DNA from: Phascolarctos cinereus
Lineage: Eukaryota > Chordata > Mammalia > Diprotodontia > Phascolarctidae
Assembly: GCF_002099425.1 (NCBI RefSeq)
Contig: NW_018343982.1
Location: 8,839,501-8,903,500, forward strand
Length of the DNA: 64,000 nucleotides
Direction: 5' to 3'
Part shown: positions 43,451-54,944 of the stretch, in pieces
Position numbering within the stretch: the first letter of the stretch is position 1
Layout: every line of letters starts with the position of its first letter
The notes under the pieces: model-generated
The model's input: the letters and a program-made list of their open reading frames with translations, nothing else
What the model was told of the DNA's origin: nothing
Database searches by the model: none
Made by a program: the position numbers and the translations under genes

Positions 43451-44621
43451 ACCTAATAAATCATGTTGATATAATATTTGCATTATTTCTTATTTCTATT
43501 GGAAATAATTGGGGGGTTTTTTTGAGAATAAACTTAGATGGCACACTTGGTCAGTCTCCACCCTTTGGTTTCACAATTTTGCTTTAAACACAGGAATCAG
43601 GGATTTTCAGAAATCAAAATAGGCTCAGGGCAATGCCAACATTTGAGGCCCTTAATAATAATTTTTTAAAATTACGATGATACATTAAAAACAAAATAGG
43701 ACACCCCCCATGAGACACCATCTAAATTTCTTATATTTTACAAATAAATGTCTTTCAAACTTTTTTACTATTCAAATGAAATAATTATTGAGGCAAATAC
43801 TAGCCCTTTGTAGCGTCACTATTGATAATAAACAGTGAAACCATCCAAATACATTGGTACTCTGGTCAAAAAGTGATAGTTGTTTGGGCTCCTAAACTTG
43901 AGGTCCCCCTGAGCTTGAGGCCCAGGCCAACTGCCTCTCTTAGTCTCCTCCGTGAGTAGCTTTTTACGTGATGGACCAATGCATTGATGTAGAACTGATA
44001 AGTCTGTCAGCTATGCTTAAGATGTTTTAGGTCAGCGCAAAGAAATAAATAACCAAGAGAGAGAGCAGAGAAAAGACAGGTAAAGAGCCAGAAAGCCAGA
44101 AATAGAGCAGAGATGAAAAGGAGCACAGAGTTAAAGGCGGAAGAAGGCTTTGCACATCCTCACACTCTTTGCAGGCTCTGCTAAATCTGAACCCAAATAG
44201 CTGCTATAACTTTACACCCATCACAGAAGCTTGTTGGCTCTGCCACTCTGGTTATTCTAGAATAAATTATTGAGAGTGGGGCCTCCTGTTAGGCTAAAAA
44301 CATACCACTTACCTTTGTCACACGCTCATTTACAAGCACAAGTTTATAGGCAACACCTGTGCTAACAGGATGAGGTCGCAATGAGGCTCCAGCTTGGTTT
44401 TCTGCCTGTTTGCACCAGGATCAAGCTGTCCCAACTCATTGCGCTGAAAAGTGAATTTTATGATCAAGTAGCAGTTAATGCATATTCTAAACTAATGTAC
44501 AGGTTTTGAGATTTATACACTCTGAGTGTAGAAGTCTTCTGTATTATGTTTAAATGGGGTCATTTTTGTGTGTAGTCACAAACTCTAATTTCATATCATG
44601 GATTTTGATGATATTAATTTT
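43451..44621. other. No gene recognised
   Basis: AT-rich then purine-rich (44040-44130) DNA without recognised repeats or exon-like frames. Confidence 0.5.
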
Positions 44622-44888
44622 CACAACAATAGCTAGCATTTATATAGTGCCTACTACATGCCAGTCGCTATACTAAGCACTCTACAAACACTATCTCATT
44701 TGATCCTCACAACAGCTCTTCGAGGCTAGTGCTTTTCATGTGTTGTTTTATAAAAAAAAAACCGCCTCAAAGCTGGATCACCTTAGAGAAATCACTTCAT
44801 TTGTCTGGGTCTCAGTTTCTTCATCTGTATGATGAAGAGGCCAGTTTAGATGATCTCCACGGTTCCTTTCAGTTTCAAATCTCTGTCT
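44622..44888. mobile_element. MIR (minus) fragment followed by MIR3 (plus) fragment
   Basis: 44625-44740 is reverse-complement MIR ('atagctagcatttatatagt', 'tctcatttgatcctcacaac'). 44765-44888 is forward MIR3 ('gatcaccttagagaaatcac', 'gggtctcagtttcttcatc', 'ccagtttagatgatctccac'), ending in T10. Confidence 0.75.
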
Positions 44889-45096
44889 TTTTTTTTTTAA
44901 CCAAGTATTCTTTCACCATCTCACATTATTATTCCCCAGGATTGTATAACTTGAAAGATATAAATAAGGTGACTCCTCGCCATGTGGACTCATCAGTGGA
45001 AATTACAGGAAGATAGATTTTGGCTTACTTCAAAGAACTTTTTAACAATTTGGGGGTGATTTTATTGGTACTGTTTTGCAATTTAATGTCTTAGAG

Positions 45097-45306
45097 CAGG
45101 AGTACTTAACCTGAGGTTCCATGAACTTGGTTTGGTTGGGTTTTTTTTAATACCTTGACAACTGAGTTTTAATATAATGTTTCTTTTGTAATCCTATGTA
45201 TTTTGTTTTATGCATTTGAAACAATATTCTGAGAAAGTGTCCACAGCATTCAGCTGGCTGCCCAAGGAGTCTATGACCACCCCCACAAAGTCAGTAAGAA
45301 CCTTTG
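45097..45306 (+). mobile_element. hAT-like MITE, copy 4
   Basis: Starts CAGGAGTACTTAACCTG and ends cagtaagaacctttg. Internal 'ttccatgaacttggtttgg', 'gtaatcctatgtattttgtt', 'aacaatattctgagaaagtg', 'ggctgcccaaggagtctatg'. Flanking octamers tcttagag and tctcagtt agree at 5 of 8 positions, as for copy 3. Confidence 0.7.
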
Positions 45307-45314
45307 TCTCAGTT

Positions 45315-45430
45315 GCCTGAGGCACCAAGAAGTCCAAGGCCACACATCCAGTATGTCAGAGACAGGACTTGAACTTAGATCTTTCTTGCACTGAGGCTAG
45401 CTGTCTACCCAACATGCCACTCTGCTTCTC
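45315..45430 (-). mobile_element. MIR SINE head half
   Basis: 'gcaccaagaagtccaaggcc', 'cacacatccagtatgtcaga', 'gacaggacttgaacttagat' and 'acatgccactctgcttc'. Confidence 0.65.
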
Positions 45431-45594
45431 TTCTAATAATTACAGCTCTCTGAAAGGGAGGGGGGATGCGTTGTTGAAGTAGTGATATTGCAGTGACTCC
45501 AAATATGGGATCTTAGAACATTGGAGTTGAAAGGATGCTTAGAGTCTGTACTTTGTCTTATGGCCTTCAAGGTCTCATCTAGTACCCAGCAGAG

Positions 45595-46092
45595 TGCCTT
45601 GCACATAATCACAGAATGTCAAGAGTTGGAAGGGATCACAGAAGCTATTTAGTCCGACTTCTACTAAAAACAAACAGACAAACCTTTCGACAATACAACT
45701 TACAAGTGGTATCCTCTACCCTTTGCATGAAGACTTCCAGTGAGAAGGGACCTGCTACCTCCTAAGCATCCAGTTCCACTTTGGGATAATGCTAATTACA
45801 AGGAAGCTGGTTTTTTTTTTCTTCCTTCCATCAAGTTCAAATTTTTCATCTTTACAACTTCTACCCCCTATTCCTAATTCTGCCTTATGGGACCAAACAG
45901 AGTAAGTCTAATATCTGTTGATGGCCCTTAAAAATAAGTGATGAAGCTGTCCCCTGAGATTTCTCTTCTCCACGCTAAACATTGCCAGTTCTTTCAGTTG
46001 ATCCAAGGCTCATCACCATCCTGGTTAGCATCCATTAGATACTCTCCAACTTATCAATGTCCTTCCTAAAATAGGAAGACTAGAAGGGAATG
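45595..46092 (-). mobile_element. CR1/L3-clade LINE 3' end
   Basis: 'atcacagaatgtcaagagtt' (3' terminal repeat-like end), 'ggaagggatcacagaagc', 'tttcatctttacaacttc', 'gggaccaaacagagtaagtc', 'ttctcttctccacgctaaac', 'ccatcctggttagcatccat' and 'ctccaacttatcaatgtcct': reverse-complement CR1, the best-preserved CR1 in the window. No useful frame. Confidence 0.85.
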
Positions 46093-46099
46093 CAAAAAT

Positions 46100-46560
46100 A
46101 GGCTCTTGATGAATGCTTATTAAATTGAATGGAATTTACTCCAGCCTCATCATTTTAGTCAGTCAATCCCTGCCTTCAATCAGCTCACATTCTAATAGAG
46201 CAGAAAAATGTCAGTAACAAGATGTATATGTGATATGTAGAAAGAGATGGAGCTATTCAGGGAGGGGAAGTCCCTAGTCCTAGGGGACCAGCAAAGGCCT
46301 CCTGCAGAAAATGAGATTTGAACTGAGTTTTGAAGGAAACTAGGAAAAATTAAGATGCAAAGGGGAGAAAGAGGTAGAGTGCAAGCAGATCCTTTCTGTC
46401 ATGGTGGATGGTAAAGGTCTGGAAATGGAAGCCAGAGTATCATTTTTGAAGAACTGAATGTAAGTAGGTCAGTGTACATGCATTATAGACTACTCGGAAG
46501 AGGATAAAGTATAAGAAGACAGGGCAGGAACAGGGCAGATTATGATGAGCTTTAAACTGA
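46100..46560 (-). mobile_element. L2 LINE 3' region
   Basis: Minus-strand L2 from 'tcagtcaatccctgccttca' through 'atcagctcacattctaatag', 'aaaggcctcctgcagaaaat', 'gaactgagttttgaaggaaa' and 'gaacagggcagattatgatg'. The first 35 bases (46100-46135, 'gatgaatgcttattaaattg') look like a separate plus-strand L2 tip. Confidence 0.7.
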
Positions 46561-46567
46561 CACCCAA

Positions 46568-46880
46568 AGAAGGGTAGTTCCTTACCCAAGGTCAGAGCCA
46601 AGACTAAAACCTTGTTCTACCTACCTCTAGTCCTATGCCCATCGTAGAAGGCATTGGTATATTGAGTTGGAGGTTGGAATAGATGGCTTTTAGAGCCCCT
46701 CCCAGCAATATAGAATAGTAGAAAGAATACTAACTTAACGAGAATTATGAGAATTTCAGGTCCTGGCTCTACCAAGTACTAGTATGACCTTGACCAACTT
46801 CTTTATTTCTTTGAGCCTTTCTTTAGAGTGGTTCTGAGGAAAACACTTTGCAAATGATTAATCTTGCATTATTATTAGTG
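46568..46880. mobile_element. MIR pieces on both strands
   Basis: 46568-46650: reverse MIR ('cttacccaaggtcagagcca'). 46650-46725: CR1/MIR3-type tail ('ggaggttggaatagatggc'). 46722-46880: forward MIR ('caggtcctggctctaccaag', 'gaggaaaacactttgcaaat'). Confidence 0.55.
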
Positions 46881-47399
46881 AAATTAAGCCCTTTTACCTA
46901 AGTACTTTGAAATTTCTTCCCAAATCTAATAGATATGCCTGTTGGCCATAGGCTACACTACCATTTCTAGAAATTGTCTCAAAATTTGTTTTTGGCTTTG
47001 AGGAGAGGGGGAAACACATTAAAGAAAGGATTTCATTTTATTGTCATTTTCCCCACAGTGACAGCATTCCAAGGATCCATGGGATTCATTTTAGAGATTC
47101 TTGTAAACCTGATACATTCATTATAGATATTGTGCCTATTTCTCCTCATAGATACAACCCTCTGGAATTTTTAGCTGAGGGTAGCAACTTTTCCTGTTCC
47201 ATGGCAGAAATTCTTGGGTCCAGTTATTATGCTATCAGTCACCAGCTACTTAATCCTAATCAGTATTTGAAGTACTTGTAGTGTGGGTCATCTTATCCAG
47301 TTACACTTATTTCCTGATTATCTGTGAGAGTGGAATGGTGCCATGCATGGTTAATCCAAACCAACAGATAATTCAAAAAAAATTTTTTATAATACTTTT
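46881..47399. other. No feature recognised
   Basis: AT-rich single-copy-looking DNA. Confidence 0.5.
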
Positions 47400-47505
47400 G
47401 TATTTACGTAGGTGTATATATATACACTTTAACTTCCAGTGCTTAGAAGAGTATCTGGCATATCTAGGTAGGTACTTAATAAATGTTTATTAATTGATCG
47501 AGTTA
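47400..47505 (+). mobile_element. L2 LINE 3' terminus
   Basis: 'cagtgcttagaagagtatct', 'ggcatatctaggtaggtac' and 'ttaataaatgtttattaatt'. Confidence 0.7.
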
Positions 47506-47577
47506 TGTTTTGCATAGGGAAAAATTAGAATTTACTTGAGTTCTGAATATATGCCTGGTAGGCAGCAAAACAAGTAA

Positions 47578-47835
47578 CAATAATAATAGCAATAATAACT
47601 AGCATTTACATAGCACTTTAAAGTTTTTCAGGTGCTTTACATTATTATCTAATTATATACTCACAAAAGTACTGGAAGATGGGCACTATTATTATTCTCA
47701 TTTTACAGATGAAGAAAGTGAGGCAGAGAAAGGTTAAGTGATATGCCCATGGCCACACATTTAATTAATAAGTGTCTGAGGCAAGATTTGAACTCAGGTC
47801 TTCCTAAGGCCGCTTCTAACACTCTGTCTGGCCAG
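47578..47835 (-). mobile_element. MIR / THER1-type CORE-SINE, near full length
   Basis: 'ataactagcatttacatag', 'cactttaaagtttttcaggt', 'ttattctcattttacagatg', 'gcagagaaaggttaagtgat', 'gtgtctgaggcaagatttga' and 'actcaggtcttcctaaggcc'. Confidence 0.88.
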
Positions 47836-48195
47836 ACTGGAATTTAAAAAGAGACTGGTTTATCCACTTTGCAGATTTTTTTTTCAGATCTATTATATAA
47901 TAACTGAGAGTTAATCCTAGTTCAGTGAATTAAGGAGAAAAATTTTTAGCAGCAAACATCATAGTCATGAAAATGATTTTTAAATCTGTGATGTGTGTAC
48001 ATTTTTAAAGTTTAGCTTAAAAGTTATTTTATAAATTTGTGCCTCAAGAGAACTTTGGGTTTGTAGCAAAGACTGTTGTCTAAACCACAAAACAGCTTGT
48101 ATCCTTGTGTTTTATGTGTGTGCACACACAGCCATTGACTGTTATGAACTTCACCTGAAGAGGATTACCAATATAATCCTTGTTGGAAGAGGAAA
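47836..48195. other. No feature recognised
   Basis: AT-rich DNA; nothing supported. Confidence 0.5.
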
Positions 48196-48199
48196 TATT

Positions 48200-48305
48200 C
48201 TTTTTTCAATCAAATTAAACAAATACTTGTCTTCTGTAAGGTATTACCTCTACAAAAATGAAATCATATATAATCGTTGCTCTCAAGGAATTTACAACCT
48301 GGTAC
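48200..48305 (-). mobile_element. L2 LINE 3' tip
   Basis: 'tcaatcaaattaaacaaata' and 'gttgctctcaaggaatttac' match the reverse-complement L2 terminus. Confidence 0.5.
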
Positions 48306-48309
48306 CACC

Positions 48310-48600
48310 TCTCCAAGTCATTTCTTAGCTACCATATTGCCCAGCTCTAATAGATGAGTTTTCATCTTATGGTGCCCAGAACCAGGCCTCCACACCACTT
48401 CTTAACCACCATTTCCAAATCATGCTTCCATGTACCCTGTCATCATCTCCCCTTTCTAGTTCCCATTTATATGTTGTCTCCCTACAATTAGAACGTAAGC
48501 TCCAGCAGGTCAGCACCGTCCTCCTTGCTTGTAGTTGTGTCCCTAACATTTATCACAGAGCCTGGCAAGTAGCAAGCACTTAAATACTTTATATATCTAA
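48310..48600 (+). mobile_element. L2-tailed repeat, 'ccaggcctccacaccact' variant
   Basis: A segment beginning 'gtgcccagaaccaggcctcc' and 'catgcttccatgtaccctgt' is followed by the L2 terminus 'aacgtaagctccagcaggtc', 'atcacagagcctggcaagt' and 'agcaagcacttaaatac'. The same pre-terminal text occurs near 22410 and 52665. Confidence 0.6.
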
Positions 48601-48629
48601 TGATTGAGGACAGCTAGAGGAAGGAGGAT

Positions 48630-48730
48630 GATACACAGGTAGACAGACAGAAAGATACAGACAGATGGACATGTACATAGATTTATGTATACGTATATGT
48701 ACATCTAATGTATATAGATATATGTAGGAT
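48630..48730. repeat. Degenerate (GACA/GATA)n and (TATG)n microsatellite
   Basis: 'gacagacagaaagatacag' leading into 'tatgtatacgtatatg'. Confidence 0.75.
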
Positions 48731-49807
48731 AGGTAACTAGGTCTCTATCTTTGGATTTCTGCTAAATGGAGAAGGAGCAATATTCAGAGAGCAATGGTAG
48801 AAAAGGGATCTTCTGTCATTCTTTTTCATCATCCTAGAAGTTCTTCCACAAGTGGTTAAGTGAGGGAGAAAGTAAAGTAGAAAAATTGGCCCACAGCTGT
48901 GAAGAAAACCTGAAGGACTTAAGGAAAGAACCCAGAAATTCACAAACCTATAGGTTTCAGCACCAAATCAAGTAGGGAGGAGAAAAAATCCCAACATGTC
49001 TGTCTTTACTATTATAAGGGGAAATTGGTAAAGAATTAAGAATCATAATAGGTATAATTTGGTATCTTCCTCACTAATGCATTAATGTATATTTCTTTAA
49101 TATTTTGTTCCATGTGTATCCTCCTCTGCTAAATACCTACTACAATATTTTATTTTGTGTGGAAATAACCCTATGTTCTCAGAAGTGTCTTTCATATTAA
49201 GAGCAACCTAGCTAAATTCAAAAGGCTAATTACCAGAAAGTTGGCCATCAAGTGATTTATTTATTTGTTTGTTTATTTATTGTTTTTGCCCACAGCAACT
49301 TATGAAGATCATTTACTAGGGAAAGGTGAGGAGGAATTCAGTTAGCATCTATCCACACTGGAATTACAGATATTAAAATCAAGTATTTTTTGAAAAATTG
49401 TGGAATGTAGGTCCTATTAAATAGAATTCTTAATACTGCTTGGAAATTTTATGTAAATTTTCTTTTCAAAATAGATGTCTGTTTAAATACTTCTATTTAA
49501 GTGGAAGAACATTTTACTCTCTCACACACCAGTGGCACTTTGTGACAGTGTGTCTTGATTGTAGACAAAGATCTTTAGAAGAAATAAAAAGATCTGTTTG
49601 TTGAGTTTGGAAGCTTATAACATGACCACAGTGAAAATAGAAATGCCACTATAGTCTGTTCTACCATAATAGATTAATGTCATTTCTGAAAATAAAGAAA
49701 GTTAAACCAAAGAAAGCTCTGATTTTGCAAAGTATTGGGTCAACAGGAAATAAGAATCAGAAAGCCTTTGCAGCTCTGGTTTGGTGATTTCAGTCCTCAT
49801 AGGACTT
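48731..49807. other. No gene recognised
   Basis: AT-rich, repeat-poor; a short (TTTA/TTTG)n stretch at about 49254-49283. Confidence 0.5.
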
Positions 49808-49866
49808 GACTTAGAATCACAGAACGTTGCAGCTATAAGAAATCATAGAGTTCATCTAGTCTAGTA
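49808..49866 (-). mobile_element. MIR3/CR1-type tail fragment
   Basis: 'cttagaatcacagaacgttg' and 'aaatcatagagttcatctag', reverse complement of the shared tail. Confidence 0.55.
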
Positions 49867-50334
49867 GTTGGCAGCTAACAGCTCTGGCGCTACATCTCTT
49901 TCAGTGGAAGTGAATGAATAACTCAGTACTTGCGAGCTGACTCATCTCATTAATGTGTAAATGCCTCATATATCCAACGCAATCTGGTGCTGTCCTTAGA
50001 ATCCAGTAGAGTTTAGACTTAGTGCTTTTATGTCATGCTATCCCCATAGACTCCCCTCCACTGGCATCTCCAATTGGACCTTCTTAGTCTCTGCCCCAGT
50101 GAGGACACTGCACCCTCTCCCCCACCCCACCCAGCTTATTACTCCCCTTCCCCACCCCAACCTTTTCTATCACCTGCTACCCAACACTTCATTCCTGAAG
50201 GGCCAGGATCACTCTGCCTTCCTAGATGAAAATTAGCTAATCCAATAAATTACTGCACAATAGTTATTTTTATGGATATAGGATCCTATTATTAAACTGG
50301 AACATAGATGAGGGCATGAGCCATGTGATATCTA
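49867..50334. other. No gene recognised
   Basis: Pyrimidine-rich around 50040-50180 ('ctgcaccctctcccccaccc'), possibly a very old L2 piece; not assigned. Confidence 0.4.
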
Positions 50335-50405
50335 AATTTTGTGTCACCTCTAGTCTTGAACACAGTACTCTGTATCCAGTAGGCATTTAATAAATGTACT
50401 GTCCA
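50335..50405 (+). mobile_element. L2 LINE 3' tip
   Basis: 'gaacacagtactctgtatcc' and 'agtaggcatttaataaatg'. Confidence 0.6.
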
Positions 50406-50532
50406 GGATGTAAATTGCTTTAAGGCTAATATACCGCCTTTCCCAAGGATATATTCTTTCATGCCAGTTTTAGATGAAGAGATGGTTCTTCTCCTTGCCA
50501 CAGTCAACCTCTGTATGCCTTCCTGCATTCTA

Positions 50533-50635
50533 TCCTCCTCCTCCTCCTCCTCCTCCTCCTCCTCCTCCTCCTCCTCCTCCTCCTTCTTCTTCTTCTTCTT
50601 CTTCTTCTTCTTCTTCTTCTTCTTCTTCTTCTTCT

Positions 50636-50670
<35 letters not shown>

Positions 50671-50694
50671 TTCTCTCTCTCTCTCTCCTCCTTC
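50533..50694. repeat. 162-bp pure polypyrimidine tract: (TCC)n, (TTC)n, (TC)n
   Basis: Not one purine on the plus strand from 50533 to 50694. It is built of about 16 TCC units, then about 25 uninterrupted TTC units (50584-50658), a CCTC break, four or five more TTC, and (TC)n. The poly-Ser and poly-Pro frames across it are artefacts. It directly precedes a 1.6-kb L2. Homopurine-homopyrimidine DNA of this kind can form intramolecular triplexes. Confidence 0.95.
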
Positions 50695-50734
50695 GATCTT
50701 TCTCTCTCTCTATCTCATTTCAGTTTCTCCCTAT

Positions 50735-52342
50735 CTACAGTCTCCTTCACTGCTGCCTACAAACACATCTAAATCTTCCCCACTGTTTAAAAATTTTATT
50801 TTAAATCTCTTATTTGATTTCACAATCCTGGGTAACTAGCATCCTCTATCTTTCCTCCATTTTGCAGCTAAAGTTCTTGAGAAGATCTACACATGGTACC
50901 TCCATTTCCTCTCCTCTCACTCTCTTTTTAAACCTTCTGCAATGTCTTTGGCCCTTGTCATTCCACTGAAACTATTCTCTCCAAAGTTACCCAATCTTGT
51001 CCCCAGTGGAGGTCTTGTCATTTATACCTTTACATCTTTTTGTTTAAGTCCCCTTCTCTCTCAATTCCCCAGGCTCTCAGTTACCAAATATAATGGCCTC
51101 TTCTTAATCATTATCCTTCTTGAACTCTGTAGCATTTGACACTATTGATACATTTTGCTTTTAAATACTCTTTCCTAACTGGATTTTCATGAACACTTCT
51201 AGTTCTCCTATCTCTCTGACTGCTATTAGTCCATCTCCTTTGATTCTTTATCATGTCATGCCTTTAAATCCTCTTTGTTCTGTACTTTCATACTTGATCT
51301 CACCAACTCCCATGGATTCAGTTATCTTCATACAAATGACTCCCAGATATAAATATCCTTCCCTAGTCTCCCTTCTAGGTTACAGTCACTTATCACCAAT
51401 TATACTTTGACATCTTGAACCGGATGTCTCGTAGTCATCTTAAACTTGCTACCTCCAAAACAAAACTCATTGTCTTTTTCCAAACGAAGTCATCTCCTCC
51501 AACTCAACTCTCCTGTTTTTATTGAGGGCACTGTCATCTGTCCAGCCATCCAGGCAAGAAACGCTTGGTGCCGTCTTCAGCTCTTCACTCACACTCACCC
51601 CCCATATCTAATCTGTTGTTGTCTTGTCATTTACCTTTACAACATCTCTTGTTTAAGTCTCCTTCTCTCCACCCTGGTGCAGATCCACATCACCTCACAC
51701 CTGGTCTTTTGGCAGTCTGCCTCAAGTCTCTCCCCACTCAAATCCATCCTCCACTAAGCTACCAAAGTGACTTTACCAGTGTCATTCTGACCATGTCATC
51801 CCCTCCCCTACTCAATAAATTCCAATGGTTCTTTATTCCCTGCATGATCAAATATGCAATGTTCTATTTTGCTTTTAAATTCCTTGACAGCCTGGTCCCT
51901 TTCTATCTTCCCCAGTTTACTTATACTTTTTCTCCTCCCTTTACTCCCCATGTACTCTACAATCTAGATGCACAGTTCTACTTGTCGTTCCTCAAAAAAG
52001 ACACTCCATCTCCATCTCCATGGCTTTGCACTGATTGTTGTAGAGGCCTAAAATGCTCTTCCTCATCATATCCACTTTAGTTTCTTTGGCTTCCTTGGAA
52101 ATTCAGCTCATCCCACCTTCTTCAGGAGACCTTTCCTGACTTCTCTCTCCTTCCCACCTGGTAGTGAGTTGAGGTAGGAGATTACCTTTGGTCTACTCTG
52201 TATGTATCTTGTGTGTACCTAGTTATTCACGTGTTTCCTCCCATTATAATGTGAGCCCCTTGAGGTAAAAGATTGTTTTTGTCTTTCTTTGCCTCCCCAG
52301 TACTTAGCACAGTATAAATGCTTGTTGATTGATTTGACTGAA
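50735..52342 (+). mobile_element. L2 LINE, RT domain to 3' end
   Basis: 1.6-kb L2 from 'tcactgctgcctacaaacac' to 'gtataaatgcttgttgattg'. Visible ORF2 text includes the region of 'tagcatttgacactattgat' (AFDTID), the active site as 'cataca-aatgac' (HTND where the family has YADD), 'ttgaaccggatgtctcgtag', 'ctcaataaattccaatggtt' (LLNKFQW) and KFLDSLVPFYLPQF. The longest open stretch (51565-52080, 171 codons) covers only the C-terminal part and changes frame relative to the RT. A 47-bp segment near 51014 repeats text that belongs near 51623. Confidence 0.88.
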
Positions 52343-52429
52343 TGACCCAGACCAAATTCATTTATTTCTAATGTTGAAATTTCAGGCTTTAAAATCAATC
52401 AGCCCCTTCAATGACCCTGCTGTGCTAGA

Positions 52430-52580
52430 TTTGTGACCTTGAGAACTTGTGACCAATGAACAGATGTGACCTTGAGAAATTTGCTTCCCTTATCTTGAAT
52501 CTTACGTTCTTCCATCTGTAAAATCAGGGAGTTGAACTAAATGTTCTCTAGGGTCTCTTTTCACCCTAACATTCTAGGAT
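52430..52580 (+). mobile_element. MIR3 SINE fragment
   Basis: 'gaacagatgtgaccttgaga', 'ttcttccatctgtaaaatca', 'gggagttgaactaaatgttc' and 'cctaacattctaggat'. Confidence 0.65.
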
Positions 52581-53427
52581 ACATTACAGCACCCACAAAT
52601 TATGGAAGGGCTTCCCTGCAGAATATGCTTTTTTGACCTCTTCATCCCACCCTCCATTTCCCCAAACCCAGGCCTCCCAGAACCACTTCCCAACTTCCAC
52701 CCATACTTTCCCACATGCTATTTTCACCTATAATGGATTGTAGACTGTCAAAAACCCTGTGGAGTGATTTGCATAATTAAAGGGAATTGTTTGAACTGTG
52801 TGGGGATCCATTTGTTGTGTCATAATTGAATGATTCCCATGCTTTGTAACACTTAGAGGCTGAGGGAAGAGTAGCTCAACCCCTGCCCCTATTCCCCAGA
52901 AATGCAATTAGGGCACAACAATGCCTTTCCAGGAGAGATTTACGACTTTTAGAACGAGGCTGACCAAGGCTCATGGCAGTAAGAAAAGACAAGTTTGTGA
53001 AAGATGAATCTTAATTTTTCAAAGTTCCTATTTCCAATAGGTAGGTTTATAATGTGTTTATTGAAGCCACTGTCTAGTCTGAGTGTGCAGCTCCAATTCA
53101 CTGGCTAGCCATTTCAGTACATAGTTATAACTCAAGGTTTGTTTGTTTGTTTGTTTGTTTGTTTTATAAGAGTTTATCTCTGCTTCCATCTAATCTAGTT
53201 TGTGGCCTCGAAGAAAGCCCTTGTGGAGCTCTTTTGGGGAATATTTCTGGCATTGTTAGACTGAGGATACATACATACATGCATACATACCTACATATAT
53301 CTGGGATATTTAGAAAAAAAAAAAGAAAGAAAATAATTATGATTAAAGCAATTTCTTTTTGAGCGTAGAGTTGAACTCTGCCTTTAATTATAGCTTAAAA
53401 TGAGATAAAGTGTAGCTCTTCTAATGA
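52581..53427. other. Mostly unassigned DNA with two microsatellites
   Basis: 'caggcctcccagaaccactt' near 52672 is a third copy of the L2-linked text of 48370. (GTTT)n lies at 53137-53164 and (ATAC)n at about 53266-53300. No gene seen. Confidence 0.5.
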
Positions 53428-53735
53428 TTAGGAAGTATAGTGTAGTGGAAAGATTGCTGGACTTGGGGTCAGGAGCCCCAGATTTTAATCTGGCTTTGCC
53501 TCTTGCTAGGTGAATGACCTTGGATAAATCACTTAATAAACATAATAATAGCTCGTATTTATATAACATTTTATATGCGTTATTTCATTTGATCCTCACC
53601 AGAACCCTATAAGGTGGATACTGTTATGATCTTCATTTTCAGATGAAGAAACTGGAGGCTGAGAATTTGGAACCATATGATCTCTAAGGTCCCTTTGGGC
53701 TCTAAATCTGAGACCCTATAATAATCCAGGATCTC
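53428..53735 (+). mobile_element. MIR3 SINE interrupted by a minus-strand MIR
   Basis: MIR3 head 'gtgtagtggaaagattgctg' and 'gaatgaccttggataaatc', then reverse MIR (53541-53665: 'ataataatagctcgtattta', 'tttcatttgatcctcaccag', 'gatgaagaaactggaggctg'), then the MIR3 tail 'atgatctctaaggtcccttt'. Confidence 0.75.
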
Positions 53736-53904
53736 CCTCTAAGCCTTTTTACGATAGAACAAATTTTATAAAATTCAGCTTGCATCACATACGGAGTTCT
53801 ACTTCTTGCAGTACCCAAAACACCTCTTTTACAAGGTGATCTCAACCAAATGTACCTATCTGGAGCTTAGTTTATAATAAATATTATTAACTACTGCCAT
53901 TTTA

Positions 53905-54515
53905 AGAATATTTTATAGTTATAAAGAGCTTTCACTTTTTCATTTGTGTCATATACATAACATCCCTTTGCAAGAGTTAGAACAGATATCATTATATGAT
54001 TTTACAGATGAGGAAAACTCCTGGGGGCCCTGTCCTGACTGATGTTTACCTCAGTTACTCATGACATCCAGGACCACCTCTGGAAATGCTCTTCTTCTCT
54101 CCAGTCACCTCCTTACCAGAAGCCTTTCCACACCTCAGTGTATCTATAGTGCCCTGTGCACTTCACACCTTGTTCCCCTTCCAATTCTAGAAATATAATC
54201 AACCCTTTTACCACTCCTGGAAGGAGACATAATTATGGCTCCTCTCCCCTTCCCAGTAACTTTCAAAGGAATATGCCTCCCTAGATGTGCAGCCTCTCCC
54301 TATTAAAATGTAAACTTCTTGAAGGCAGGGGACTATCTTTTATATTTGTAGAGCTGTGTTTGGTACATTATAAGTGTTTATTAAATGCTTTTTTATTCAT
54401 TCAAAGAATTGAATTACTCTAAGGTCTCAGTGTTTGTGGCAGAGACAGCAGGTCCTTGAACCATCTTCTCTCTTCAAGGCTAGTACTCTTTCCTTTAGTC
54501 ATGCTATCCTCTGAT
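53905..54515 (-). mobile_element. MIR SINE split by an L2 3' end
   Basis: Left part 53905-54018 ('cagatatcattatatgattt', 'acagatgaggaaaact'), right part about 54420-54515 ('gtggcagagacagcaggtcc', 'ggctagtactctttccttta', 'catgctatcctc'). Confidence 0.6.
54030..54412 (+). mobile_element. L2 LINE 3' end nested in MIR
   Basis: 'cacctccttaccagaagcct', 'agcctctccctattaaaatg', 'taaacttcttgaaggcaggg', 'tggtacattataagtgttta' and 'ttaaatgcttttttattcat'. Confidence 0.75.
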
Positions 54516-54944
54516 ACCCCAGAAGATACAGCATCAGATTTTTTCATTTTTAGTTTGGAATATCTTAAATTGTCCATTTGTGCAGAAGAGCAAATTAAGT
54601 GACTTGGGCACCAAATTCCTTTGATACGTGAGGATTAGGCTGTAGCTTATTTTTCAGGATTTGCTTTTTAATAGGCCAGGTCCTGGACTCAGTTTGCTCT
54701 GTAGACCTGGAGGGTATAGGTATGGTGTTGCAGACATGGTAAAGTGATAGTATATAATATACATGATTTGTAATCCTCAGCCTCATTGGTAATCTTGAAT
54801 GTGAGGACAGAGGGTGATATTTTTAAAAGTTTTTCCTGCAACTTGGCTTTTGTTTTGATCTAAATTATGCTATTCATCTAGTACATTATTTGTTCAGAAT
54901 GTGATTTTTAATTCCCTAATGTAATTTTGGAAAGCATTATTATG

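Noticed and set aside
50461-50839. Poly-Ser, poly-Pro and poly-Phe proteins
   Set aside because: They are translations of the (TCC)n/(TTC)n polypyrimidine tract, not genes.
28777-53735. A composite MIR(-)/MIR3(+) repeat family, suggested by similar arrangements near 28.8, 30.1, 44.6 and 53.5 kb
   Set aside because: The insertion points within MIR3 differ between the loci (after the tRNA-like head at 28.85 kb, near the tail at 53.54 kb), so independent nestings fit better.
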